Shown: piece after piece, positions 10,403 through 24,200 of the stretch
Position numbering within the stretch: the stretch's first letter is position 1
Layout: every line of letters starts with the position of its first letter
Source: Trichinella spiralis
Lineage: Eukaryota > Nematoda > Enoplea > Trichinellida > Trichinellidae
Length of the DNA: 64,000 nucleotides
Direction: 5' to 3'
NCBI GenBank assembly: GCA_000181795.3
Contig: CM012953.1
Span: 4,272,292-4,336,291, forward strand
Notes under the pieces: generated by a model
Databases searched by the model: none
Seen by the model: the letters and a program-made list of their open reading frames with translations, nothing else
Told to the model about the DNA's origin: nothing
Translations under genes and position numbers: made by a program

Positions 10403-13400
10403 CAAATTCAATGCATGATCACGTAAATTCGCATAGTTCTTAGTCTATTGTCTAATTATTGCTATTAATGGTTAGTAAAACGTAAGCACCTTAGCTTTTG
10501 AATAATATTAATTTTACTGCTAAGAGTTCAACCAATTTCAACAGCAGCAATTATATATTGCTTGTTTTGGCAATTTTATATACCTGCTACTTAAAAATGC
10601 ATTAGTAAACATCCAGAAATATTACTTTCAATGAAAAAACAATTACTGTCATTATGAATATAAATAAATATCTATCATTCTTCCGGAAGTATTAATGTCA
10701 TAACTTTGCATTGAAACTGATGACTGAATAAAGAGTGAAATTGAATAATGCTTTATTTAAATTAGGAAAGAGCATAATAATGCTGTTCCATTTATATAAT
10801 TTTGATGAAACTTGTATCAGATAATTCATGCAAAGATAAAATCAAAAGTTGAAATAATGCATAATTAATTCATATAGTTCATGCATTAAAATGGCATTTC
10901 ATTTATTTAAATTAATAGAAATAATAAAACAATTAGTAAAATATTTTTATACAATAAATATGGAAGATGTGCAATAAAAAGATCTTGAAAACTGGAACTG
11001 TTTCCACTAAACTGAAGATATTCTTAATTATTTTCTGTTCATTTTATTATGTTTTCTGTATTATTGTATCTTTCACATTATTGATTGAATCTGGGAACAA
11101 ATATATTGTAAAATAAATCGAAACAAATGTTATTTAGTCATGCAAAAAATTTTTTATGAGCTATATGCAGTCTGATGAAAATGCATTTTCAATGAACTAA
11201 AACACTGATGAAAGGCGCATTTTACATAGCATTTTAAGCGTATCGTGAAATCGTTACTGCTATCAGTGATTTGCATTTTTAAGCTTTTAATTATTGATAC
11301 TGTGTGAATTATAATTTCGATATTAGGATATCTATTAATGACTTAAAACAGAGAATCATATTTAAAATAAATACAATGACTTCGTCATTGTAAATGTAGT
11401 TCATGAAAATTTTGAAATTACTTTTGTTTTCTTAAAACTTTCAACACAAATGAATAAATTGTGTGATCATCAACGATGAATATACTTTTTTATGCTACAA
11501 TAGGTTTGCAGGAAATCATTATTTAATATATAAAGACACGTGTAATCTAATGTTCTTAAAAAGCACATTTATTTTTCACTGACGCTAAATCAAAGTTTCA
11601 CAACCAGTTGTCATTTATCGATTCAACATTGTAACGAAAATGGTTATTTTTATTGCAGCAAAATAGTTACTTTCAGACAAATGAATCGATAGCGTTTGAT
11701 AAGATAGTGGGTGCTGTTAAAGAAAAAAGCAACCATTTGGATTTTCAAGAATACACCATGAATAGTACAATATGAGCTCACTTCCATAAGCAGCAATTGC
11801 ATTTTTATACTTTCCATGTTTTATTCATTCATAACAACTTAGTCGGCTCATTATCAAGTATGTTTGGTAAATAGACTTTTATTAAACGGCATTCACTGCA
11901 TAACATTTGTAGACGTTTATACCGTAAACATAATTTTTAATCAGTCTGATGTATGAAATGAGGATTTTTGTGATATTCTCTGTTGTAGCAATAGTTTTTC
12001 CAATTTAATGATCTGAATCATTGCGCTATTTGAAACAAGCCACAAATTTGAATATGCATCTTTTAAGGTGCTTTTGCAAGTTTTAAAGTTAATATTTTCT
12101 ATATGACTTTCATTCATTCATTTTCTGGAAAAATTCCTTTCATTCAGAAATAAAATTTACCTACATTATATGATAATGAAATATTTAAGAATTTAAATCT
12201 GACTTCTATGACAATTACGAACATTCAACAACAAATAATTAATCATAAATAAAAAATTATTAAGTAACTTTTTATCCTATCATAATCATTTCATGCAATA
12301 AATATATAAAGTTTCCTTCAAAATATAATTGCGCGGTATTAACGGACACAAAGTAAATTAATATTTTAAAGCTGTAAATAAATAATTGTACTCTCTGAAA
12401 TTTGAATTTTAGAAAAATAAATTATCTGAAATATTTCTCCTGCTTTTTACATATGAACATGAAATTTATATTGCTACAGTTTTCTAAAGATTACCGGATA
12501 AGCATTATAAACTAATTTTACGCAAATGAAGCATATATGTATATATACACATATATACCAGTAAAAATAAAACATTTATGATGCTTTCATTTACTGTTTT
12601 ATTGCTATTCATTGTTGATACCGATAATTGATTTGTGTAAGGCAGCTACCAAATGAAAAGCTCCAGTATTCAATAAAGTGACAAGAAGAAGCCTTTTGTC
12701 AAAGTTTAGAATTCAATTACATCTGCTTGATCATCAACATATTCAGTTCAACGCAAAGCAATCTGCCGTAATAATGATGCAGTTGTCATGAATTAGTATG
12801 ATAACAAATGTTTCAGACGATGATACAACTTCTAATAATTTGATTAAAGTTTGACGTGGAAATTTTATGATTTACTATTGAAATAATTTATACAGTTTTG
12901 TTAATTTTAAATGATGGATTCTGCATTAATTTTTGTGTTTTGCATTTATCATTATATTTTAATTTATGTGCTTTCCACTATTTATTGATTTCATATAAGT
13001 ATGTTCATTTATTCATTTTAAAATTTAACATTTTTAACACTGAAACTTTACTTTTCAACTGTTATTCTTCAAGTTTACAGATATGAAACATGATTGATTA
13101 TTTAATTTAATTAGCATGTATCACTTTTAAACATTTAAAATTAGTATATCCTAGCTGTTTATAACGTTATGATAATCCTGCTACACATGCATGCATGCGC
13201 TGTTGCCAGATGTATATTAGTTATCTATATTCTATTGTAAATTGAACGGGCAAAAACTAGGCTCAAATTCTTTTGCAAAAATAAAGTATTTATCTCAGAA
13301 TTCTGAGGTCATGAATATATCAATATACGTTTTATATGGAAATCTAAGATTAAATTTAAAATATATTTATATAAAGAACAATTTTAATCATTTTAACTTC

Positions 13401-16400
13401 TAGGCACTGTATTTTTTCAATCTTATTTGCTGTTATTTACTGTTCGCTAATTTTGCTAGCTTTAGTCAATTACAATTGCTTACTAAATTTTAAAAGAAAT
13501 GAATTTTTAAAAATTTGAAATAATGATTCAAAAAGGCACTGATAATGACAGTAATTTCAAACAGAAAGTTTTAACAATTTAATGAAACAAAAATCTATTG
13601 ATTGATTATGCATCACAATAATTGCATCATTACTGTTTCTATAAAAGAATAAATTAATACATAATTAAGGATGTAAATATAAATTTTAGTTCAAATTTAA
13701 TTCTACTCAAATCAATGTTTTCTTACTTAACAAAATTATTTTGTAAAATTTGCAATTGCATGTGCACTGAGTTCTGTTTCACTTTTGCTCAAAAATATGC
13801 TTCATTTGCATATTGCTGCTTCTTATAATGCATTAATGAAAATGTTCAATAGCAGAATCTTTATTTCTAAACAATCATACCTTGAATAATATAAAATATC
13901 ACTTTAATATTTGCACTGCACGCAATGCAAGAAATATAATTCATCATTAATAAATAATAACAAGTTTTGATAGACAGTTTAATAATTTTACATTATATCA
14001 ACAGCATTTAAAACTTACTTTTAAATTTAAATGAATATTTGTGTGGAATTTTTATGAAATTTTAAAAATAATTTAATATATAATCAAGTCTTTTATTCAT
14101 GGTTTCATTTTGAATGCAGTATCAGTCTATGTAAACAATGTTAAAAACTGCAAAATTTTTGAATTGAAAATTCTATAAGCAGCATTATTTCTATGTAATT
14201 ATTATTTTCCTGTTTTACTTTAATTAAACAATTTAAACGAATTGATCTGTGCTTAACATTAAATTCAAGAATGGCTGACTGACTGGCATATTAATTTTAA
14301 GTTAATTATTTGTTTTCTACATTGTTAATCCAGAAAAAATAAACTTTAATAAACACTGTGCTGTTGATACATTTCAAATTTTAATCTTAATCTTCTTTTG
14401 GTTTTTTGGAGTAGGAACGAGTGCATCAGCTACATGTATTATTGATAGATTGAATTATCTATTTCTTATCAAATTTCATTGAAATATTTTCTTAAAAACA
14501 TTTTTTCTTGAAATCTTCAATTTCAAACAGTGATTATTAGAATATTCATTATTTCTTACAAATTATTGCAATTCAGAAAGAACCAATTATGTTCATGATG
14601 AAGTAGAGCAATTGTGTTTGTTGTGCAAGCTGCTTGACATGCTAGCAAAAGAACACAGCTTGATTTGCAGTGCATTCAGCGCATCCATGCGGCGTAAATC
14701 GATCCGTCTGAATTTAGACTGCTTTGACAATTTAGCATATCTGTACTGAATAGAGCAAGTATACTTGCTTTATCTGTGCAGCAACCTGAAGCCTACAAAA
14801 TGCACAACATTCTCAGTTTGTTTGTTTCCTAAATATAGATTTGCCACAACTTCATGATGGAATTATTCATCTTGTAAATATCTCACAGTGTATATGTTTA
14901 TTTGGCAATGAACAGAACAACTTTTGTCAATAAAGTAAGACAAATACACTATTGCTCTATTATATTTCTATTAGTATTCTATTCCGTAGTAATATATTTC
15001 TGACTGGATAATCTTTTCAAATTTTATTAATAATTTCATGCTCATCTGGTATCTCTGAGATTTTCTTCACTTTTGTTATTTCTATATAGGTAACACATGA
15101 TCATATTAGTTTTTAATTTTAGAAATTTAAAAAGATTTTTAATTTAAATGATTAAATTTCAGTTCCACAAAACTGTGCAAACGCCAGTAAAAATTTACAT
15201 AGAAAAATGTAATTTGTGAAATTTTTATTCTTGTTAAAGACATCTTTAGAAGTTTTTATTAATGCACGTTGAGTTTTTCATTTGTTTTAATAAAAGCAAC
15301 GTAACGGGTTGTTTTTCATATATTTATTTCTTTATATACTCAGATACTTTAAGATATAAATGTTTGGACAGAATAAAAATTTTTTGTGGAAAATTAAATA
15401 TGCTTTGTTTAGTGTTCGTTGAAATCGAAAAAGTCAAAAATCCTCACAGCATGTTTATAAGCAGATATTTATAATAATATACATTTGACACATTTGAATT
15501 TGAACCGCAAATTCCATTGACAAAAGGCTACAATTTTTCCCTGAAAAAAGCGTATTTGTAAAATTAAATTAAAAGTTTCTTCCTTTTTGTACTGCATTAA
15601 ATGCATAATTAGTGAGCCATGATGTAATCAGAATATGTGGAAACCACATGACAATATCAGGTTGCTTGCCTTTGTTGTACATATTCAATAAATGATAAAT
15701 TTCAATCACATTTGTAAAAAAGGATTTAAAATAACTGTGAATGTTGTGCTAGATTTCAAACTTTATTTACATATGAATTCATAAATACATTTAATATTCT
15801 GAAAGACAACGGTCTACTTAATTATAACTAGTATTTGCTTCTCGTCTCTACTTAATTACTAAAGCTGCTACCTTTACTAAAATCAATTATGATCGATTAC
15901 ATTTTAAACCGACTAATGAATTTAATTTAAAATTTGACTATTCAATCAAAATTTTTTACTGCTATTTTTTTATACTTTTTGCACATTTGCAAATATGTGT
16001 GCTTTTCATTTCATGCATCTTAAACATCAGTATTTAGCAATTAAATGTACTTTGCATGAGTAGAATACATTTCAATTGTAGTAACATTAATTTACATTGC
16101 TTACAGACTTTAATTATTGAGTTACTGTTATTTAGTTCACTGCTACTTATAAAGGCTCCAGCTGATTTGAAAATGTCTGTTTTTGTTAACAGTTTAGCAT
16201 AACTGTTGATTATATTAAAAAAAGTTTTAAGTCTCTACATCAAGAACATTTTGTATCAAAAATTTTTACTAAAATAAATTGGCACAATTAATATTTCAGC
16301 ATTTTTATTTATAAATTAATTTATGTATAATAATGACATTTATTTTCAAAAATTAAATAAACTTGCGATACCTTTTTCTTGGATCTCTATATTAAAAAAA

Positions 16401-18285
16401 TTTAATGAAATAACAACTTAGCAGTCATGCTTTTTTATTTGTTACAGTAAACTTACATACTGCATATAAAATTTATAATTAATTTCATTCAACATAATAA
16501 GTGTTGTTTTCCTTTTAGAATTAACAAATCTATTTAAAAAATAAAGACACGTTTTGATTTAATGTATTATGATGATGAAACACATTAAATAATAAAAAAT
16601 TATCTAACACACGTCTGTTGATATGTGAGTCTAATATGTTTGAAAAACGAGGGAGAGCTTGTGCTACAAAATCAAAATTATTATACCTTTATGACAGTAA
16701 CAGCTTTTTCTATGCTGCAATTACAGCAGCATTACAAAAATGTGCATTAACTTTCACTCATTGCTTTTACCTTGAAATCTTCAATTTGAGAATTATACAT
16801 AGAAAAAACATATAGAATAATTTAATAATTTACATTACAATTGTGATAGAATTTAAAAGTAAAAAGCTGTGGACCTTCTACTGATAGACAAAATTTAACT
16901 TGTATTACAACTATATTTAACATAATCAAACGAAGCTATTTTCAATCGCTTTATAATAGTAAACTTTTCTTTTTACCTCCTATATATAATGTTTCACGTA
17001 AAAGTAAAAGTAGCTGAATATTTTGAAGTGTTTATTTTACAGAATTAAAAATTTTACTTAACAGAAAAGAATTACTTTCTACACAAAAACGGATAGTACT
17101 TATCCGTAAAGTTATAATATAATAATGATTATGTCATAATTAATGAATGATCAAGTTATGAAAACTGGAATTTAATTTAACAGAAGTGAGATAAATGAAT
17201 TGTAAAGTATACTAATGAAATTCAAAAAAAATATATCAGATACTGATGATGCTTTATCAATTTCAGTAAATGTGAAAAGGAACTACATTCAAATGTCATG
17301 CTGTATTCAGTGCTTTATGTTAGTTATTTTGAATATTCATGCAAAAGATTTGAGCTAAAGTAAACAATTTTTAATTGTACAAGCAACGTTGCTTACAAAT
17401 AGCATGACATCATGCCTTGTTTTTATAATCGCTTATTCTTACAATCAATGCTTGACGTCAGATCAATGTACATTTTGCAAGCACTATTTGGCGTTTACAA
17501 TTTCTAATCAAATCTAACATCAGCAATATTGTAATGTATAAACCGAATGTTTCGAAGTGTAAGTACTGCTTCATTATCTTTTTTAATATATTTTCAAGGG
17601 TTCTTTCAATTAATAATGTTATATTTTCTGTATAAACTATTATCACTATGCAAAAGAAAGGTTACAGTAAAATTCATTTATAGAGTGATTGGTGCCAAAT
17701 GCATTTAATAAAAATTATAATTTTTTCATTCATTGACACTGCAGATGTCGCATAAACTTAGACAAATGAATATGTGAAATAATAAAGTATTAAGCATTGG
17801 ATTAAAATGTGAAAATAAAAAAACACTAAAAGCCTTTGCCAAAATGTTCCTTTCAAACAGCTAACAAACTGCAAAAATTGTACATTTTCACTAAATCAAT
17901 AATAAATGTGGCATTCATTTTTCAGTAAACACTTCTTTGGTCTTTTACTAACTAGCAAATTCCCTTTCTTGCAATGAACTGCTAAGTCTGATTGTTAATA
18001 GCTAAAAATTAATATTTACTGGTTTACAAATTAAATTGCTGTTTAAACCAAAATGATGAATAAATAAAGTTATTCAAATGAAAAGTATTCTTATCAAAAT
18101 ATTTTCAAAAATATTGAAATTTTCGTGCATGTAAACAGTTTATGAACTTTCTTATCTTTTATTTTCAAAAAATATAATGTTATACTTTATTTGGATTCTT
18201 TACGAATTAGAAGATATGAATTAAAAACCATTAAATTTCAGTTTATTAAAAACAACATTTTTTAGATATAAGTGAATCAACGAAA
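10403..18285. other. Long AT-rich region without a confident gene
   Basis: Nearly 8 kb in which I find no exon chain. There are many short AT tracts and an ATG-rich alternation around 13190. One stretch near 14576-14749 is less AT-rich and open, listed separately. The 3' part precedes the rabphilin start codon and may hold its promoter and 5' untranslated exons; a TTTTTAG acceptor-like site lies about 20 nt before the ATG, so a spliced (or trans-spliced) leader is possible. Confidence 0.5.
14576..14749 (+). other. Coding-like island of unknown identity
   Basis: After an ATTCAG acceptor-like site, one frame stays open for about 57 codons with mixed composition (segments LCKLLDMLAKEHSLICS and MRRKSIRLNLDCFDN) before TGA. 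Base composition is clearly less AT-rich than the surroundings. No family is recognised and no partner exon with a fitting donor was found. It could be a terminal exon, a pseudogene scrap or chance. Confidence 0.25.
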
Positions 18286-21200
18286 ATGCCAGGAAAGCAA
18301 AGTTCTTGGATTTGTCCAAGTGATCGGTTTTTAATTCTGCGTTCACAGTAAGCTATAAACCTTTGCTTTTTCTGTTTGGTATGTTGGATAAAAAAATTTA
18401 TTCAGAATAAAAACAACAACAACTCAACGGTGAAACTTTAATAAATGATAAGCAGTGTGATTGATGATGACTTGTATAATACGCTCATATATTCAGAGAA
18501 TCTTTACCTCTATATAAATATGTTTTTCTCAGTTTTGGAATCCACAATTTCTTATTCTATCAAAATTATGTTTAACATTCTGAATGTATGCTTCACATAA
18601 TATAAAACCTAGAGAATCAATTTTTCAATTATCGAAACGATGAACAAATATTTTTTATTACCATGATACTTTCAGTGCGCTATTCATGGTCACTATTTTA
18701 TAAAAATGTTTCATTGTTTCTAATTATTTTAAACTTTGAAAGCTTCATAAAGGAATGATAAGAAACTTATTCCAGTATGCTGTTGTTCAGTTAGTTTGTT
18801 AAAGTTTTAAATTAAGCTTATGCGGTGTAACTTTTGTTAGTGTTATTTCATTATTAATGAAGATAGCATTAAAAGCACATTTTAAATAAGCATATAACAT
18901 TATATACCTGTGGTATAACATATGTTTTAAACAATTGATTTAGTATGCAAATGTTATTTATAGACTCAGTGCTGGTTGGTCGGTTTGGAGTGATACTCAA
19001 AGGGCAGATAAGTCTACTATTTCAGACAATGAAATGCAACAGATCAAAGATGTGATAGCTCGTGCAGAGCACATTGAAGAAAACGAACAGCGCCGAATTG
19101 GGTAAAATTAGATTTTTGAATTTTTATATAAATTACGTCTGTTTGATAATGAAAACCGCATTACAGTAATGCAATTTAAAGTACAGTTCTGCAAATAAGG
19201 TATAATTGATTAATTAAATAAAACTGCATTATTTAATAAATAATTGGATTACTTTAAAAAATGAAAACCCACAAACTGACTTCAGTGATCAAGCGGTTAT
19301 AATTTTTATTAACAGGTTGCGTTTGTTGTTTGGTATTTTGTTTGCAATAATGTGTTAAATTGACTTTAAACTTAAATAAATGCTCTTTATAATGGAAAAT
19401 CGACTGAATTAGACTGTATTGATATACTTTATTTAAATTTGTACTTATAAATACCATTAGTATTTATTATTATTAATAAAATTAAATGTGGAAGATCTAA
19501 CTTATTGCATTTTGTAAGCAATGCTATGGTTTGTTATAAACATTTCACATGAAGTTTTGGGAAATATTGCTTATATGATTTGTTTCAATGGAAAAATCTA
19601 TCATTGGTTTTTTTGTATTTACTTAAATCATGCATAAACGTGATTGATATTAATAATTACACGAAATCAAATATGATTACTCCAAACTGTATGCTTATAT
19701 ATAATTAACTGAAATTTAAACTCCAGTGATAAAATGTATTTTAATTTTATTTTGCATCATTTTGTTGAAATTTTCTTTTAATAAAACAAAGATTAATGAA
19801 ATGTTGAAAACAACTGCTAAAACCAATTATATTACTGTTGTAATAATAGCTTTGAAATTGTCGAAAATAAAGTGTAGGCTAAAAGTTCAGAAATAATTAT
19901 TTATATCAATGATTTTTGTTCATCGCTGTATGAAACAGGTATTTATTAATTAATTAAGCTACATTTTCAAACTGAAATACTATTCCACGGTGATGCAACA
20001 TAAAATATCTTTTCTGTGCTCATATTCAATTGAAAATTTTATCCTTTGTATTTGACTTTATTTGAAATTCAAAACAAAGCGAATGATTCTCCCATCAAAA
20101 TGATTAAGTAATGATAATGTGTAATAACAAATACTAAAAGTGTTTAAGTGAAATTGATTTTGCATGTCTTTTATGCATACAAAATAGCATATAAACAGAA
20201 AATATTAAATATTAGCGTGTTTCTTCGAAGATAATAGAAGTCGTGCATGCATCTTTATTTACAAGCTAATAAAAGCAGCTTTATATGTTGTTCGATCAGC
20301 AGGAGATGATGCTTGATTTTCGCAATAATTTATTTCTTATATTATGTATGGAGAAAGTATGAGTCAGTAGATTATGTAACAGCGACAGCATTTGCATTGT
20401 AAACAAAGGAATAATAATGATCAATAAGATTGAATGTGCTTTGATTAAACGCTAATTTCCTATTCTTGTCCAAAAATTGCACTTCAACAAATTTTTGTAA
20501 TTTTAGTCAAGTAATTTTAACGTTTCTGAAGTTGTTTCCTTTATTTTCTAATATTTCAAAAACGCTGCATAAATTGTTGTATGACAATAATTTTAAAGAA
20601 AAGATGCTTTCGGTTTTTTGTTGCTTATTGATTAATGTTAGCTTTCTTTTTAAAGAATCGTAATTATGTGGCAAAGAAGAATTCTGATCAACATTCAAAT
20701 TATCTACACAATTGTAAATGCAAGTTAATTTTTTTAATTTAAAAAAATAGAAAAGAAATTCATTACAGTGCAAGAATAGGTTATAAACAGTTGTTTATTT
20801 ATTTATCCATTCATTTATTTCGAAATCTTTCAGAATGACTGACAATAAGCAACAACAAGTACATCATGTACGGGCATTATTGCACATTTTTTGCATTCTT
20901 TGGAATCATCAATCAAGCTTTGCATAACGTATTGTGCTATTACTTTTTTCATTTGCATTATAAGAATGAGACTTTTTCTCAACATACTTGAAAAGTATTT
21001 TAAATATTCGATTGAGAAAAGGTTCTTAAGCAGAAACAGCAAAACATCTGCTTCAAATAACATTAGCCTTTATTAAAATTGCATAAATAGCATTTAACAT
21101 TTAAGCAAAAATACTTTAAATGATATGACTGTTTATGAGATGAGGCAATAAATGTGACATGTCGAAAATGAAGTAGTGATAGCAGGATGTTGGACCTAAA

Positions 21201-24200
21201 TTTAAAACTTGTAAACATGAATTTCAGATGAACTAGTGATGCATATGTTTGACAATTTAGTTTCAAATTAAAATCAAAGTTGTAAAAGCTAGTGGGGTAT
21301 GCACTTGGACGACAGGCTATTTAACTGGAAATCGATAAATTCCGTGATTTCATTGAAATATCTTTCAAAAGACGGGCAGCAATGCTTCAATGTTTGGAAA
21401 AAGAGTTCAAATCAATCAGCGGTGCAGTTCAAACAAAATCTACTCAATTTCTTCTTCTGATCACCGACTACCAGCATTTCATCTCAAGAGATGCGCTTGT
21501 TTGCAAGAACAAATAAATGATTTTGCAATAACGTCGATTGTATAATGTCATCATTCAGCTCAATCATTCAAATGAGTAACAGATCCAGGCAGCAAACAGC
21601 ATCTAGTCACACCATTGCTAATAAATTATCATCTATTGATTGGATAGTAGAGCCATTGATTGATTGCTTTTTAAGCAAACTGATGATTTTTCACATTTTT
21701 TCAATTTACAACTTCAAATGAAACAGCATTCATGTTTCTTGTTTATAGTTGGATAAATGACATTTTTAATTGGAAAATTTTCATTTTAGAAATTTAGCTT
21801 TGAACTTTTTCAGTTTAAAACTAAAAAATATAAACTACGGTTCTATTGCAAGTGTAATAATTCATTAAGCATTTATTTTGAAAATGACAAAATCACGCAG
21901 TTCAATTTATTTTGCAGCGGAGAGTTCATACACAAATTTATAACTTTCCAATTTTACATGAATATGCACGAAATTTGAAAATGATTAATTTTAATAATTT
22001 AAAATGCTTATTTGAGCAATTCCGTATTGATTAATAATGCATACTTTTTCACAGTTACAAATATGCGTTAAATTGTTTTAATAAAATCATTCACTAGTGA
22101 CTGGACTAGGCAATTTCCTTCTACGGTCTATTTTCAAATGATAAAAAACAATGTCATTTTTATTGCATTGCAATTATATAGAAATGTTCAAGATCAAAAA
22201 TTGCACATATATTTTTTTATTTCAAGAAAACTCGTTGAACGACTAGACAGAATGAAAAAAATGGCTGCTGGAAATGGTATCAACCAGTGTATGTTGTGTG
22301 GTGCAAAATTTGGCATGATTGGAACTCGCAGCTTTGCATCATTTTGTCATGATTGCAACAAGGTAATAATTGTATTTCAAAATTAAAAATTCCTCTTTAT
22401 AATATAAATTATAAATTACTGAAAAAATAAAAAAAATAGGAGGAAGCTGTTTAAAAAATTGAAAATAACATATTAAACACAACTACATTTTACTGAACGG
22501 AATTCAGTTTTGAGCTGTTTTATTTTAAATGCACTTACTTTAAATATTGTAAATTTATATTTTTATATGCTAATATATCATACATGCATTGCATAGATTC
22601 GTCAAGATGTACACAATATAAATATTATAAATTTGAAACAATTAAATAGAAGTTAGCATTCATTAATAAATGAATATTATAATTATAATATTAATGTCAA
22701 ATATATTCTTGAAATTTTTTTACCGCATCACTCACTGAAAATGTTATACTTTTTAAAATTAATATTTTCTGCTTTTCATCTTGCATTTCGAAATATATCA
22801 TGTTTTGATGACTTGCATAATTTTAAACTCAAAAAATTTACATTTCCTTTAGGTTTCAATACTTTTTTTTAATTCATTGTTCAATAGCACTTGATTTGAA
22901 AGTTTGAACAGTGGAAATTTCATGAAAACACTAAAAAATGAATGATAATTAATGCAAAATTGCATTGCATTTTTTGCTTAAAAAAATCAGAACTATTGTG
23001 TTTAATACAATAATATGTCATCACGAATAATAGCTTAATAATAAAAATGTAAACTTGAAATTTCCAGATTTTCAACCAATAAAAAAGCAAGTGCACAAAT
23101 TGACGTTCAATTTCTTCAATGCAGCTTAAAATTTGAAAGGAATGTTAAATTTTGAACAATTAAATTGATTAAACTGGTTTTTATTTCCAAATTGAATTTT
23201 TCTTTGTATATTTACTTGAATTAAATATGCTTGCTTGTTTAGCAAATATATATGAACTGCAGCATATTATATATTTATTTAAGTAATATAAAAGGAATGA
23301 ATATGCTAAAGTAGTAAGAAGTAATTTTTTATGAAAATTCTATTTTTTATATGATGCTTTTTAAGGATACGATTGAGACTCATCTTTTAGTATCGTCCAA
23401 TTTCAGTCATAAAAATAAAATAATGCAAACATTGGTATTTTATATTATAACATCAATAGATTTTCAAATGGGAAACTGTAAAAATTTCCGCCGGTTTGTT
23501 TTCCAAATGTGATTGCGCAATTTTTCGCTTCCCAAATCAATACACGATCAGCAGTGATAATTTCCTAATCTGTATGATGGATCAGGGGGGAAGTGAAGAT
23601 TTTGAATTTTCATCAGAATTAAAAAACTATGTTTTTTTTGGTAAAAAGCTGAAGCTAGCATCCGCAGAACATTTTACTTTATACCTTTCACACTAAATAG
23701 CTTACAGTATCAGCACGTGATGCTGTCAGAACAAACTCACATTCCTTGTTCACAATTCGAATTTTTCAAACTTTAATTAGCCAGCACAATATATTAGATT
23801 TTAAATAAAATCCTCTGCATCACGTGAGCTTCAACGCGCTTGTACAAACAAGTAAAATCATTATCTGTACATGAATTGCAATGCAAATTTGCAGAAGTAA
23901 AAATTAAAAATAAAAATTATCATTTCAGAAAACTGAATATAAAATAAAATATGACTTTTCCAAACAACGCAATTTTTATTGTAATGAAAACTAAAAATCC
24001 ACTGCTTTTTAACATTTCATTAGAGCATAAGTTGCATATTCATGATAAATTGTCATAACATTTCTTGACAGCACATAACAAATGACAAATTTATTTAATT
24101 TCTGCATTAGTGAAAATGAAATAAACCCCTCTGCTGAAATGTAATTTTGAACGGCAAAAAAGATTCAAACTCGTAAAAAATTGATTTTATTATTTTGGAA

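Noticed and set aside
10403-18285. Possible tRNA, rRNA or CRISPR-like repeats in the long empty region
   Set aside because: I saw no cloverleaf with conserved A/B boxes, no rRNA-like block and no regularly spaced repeats.
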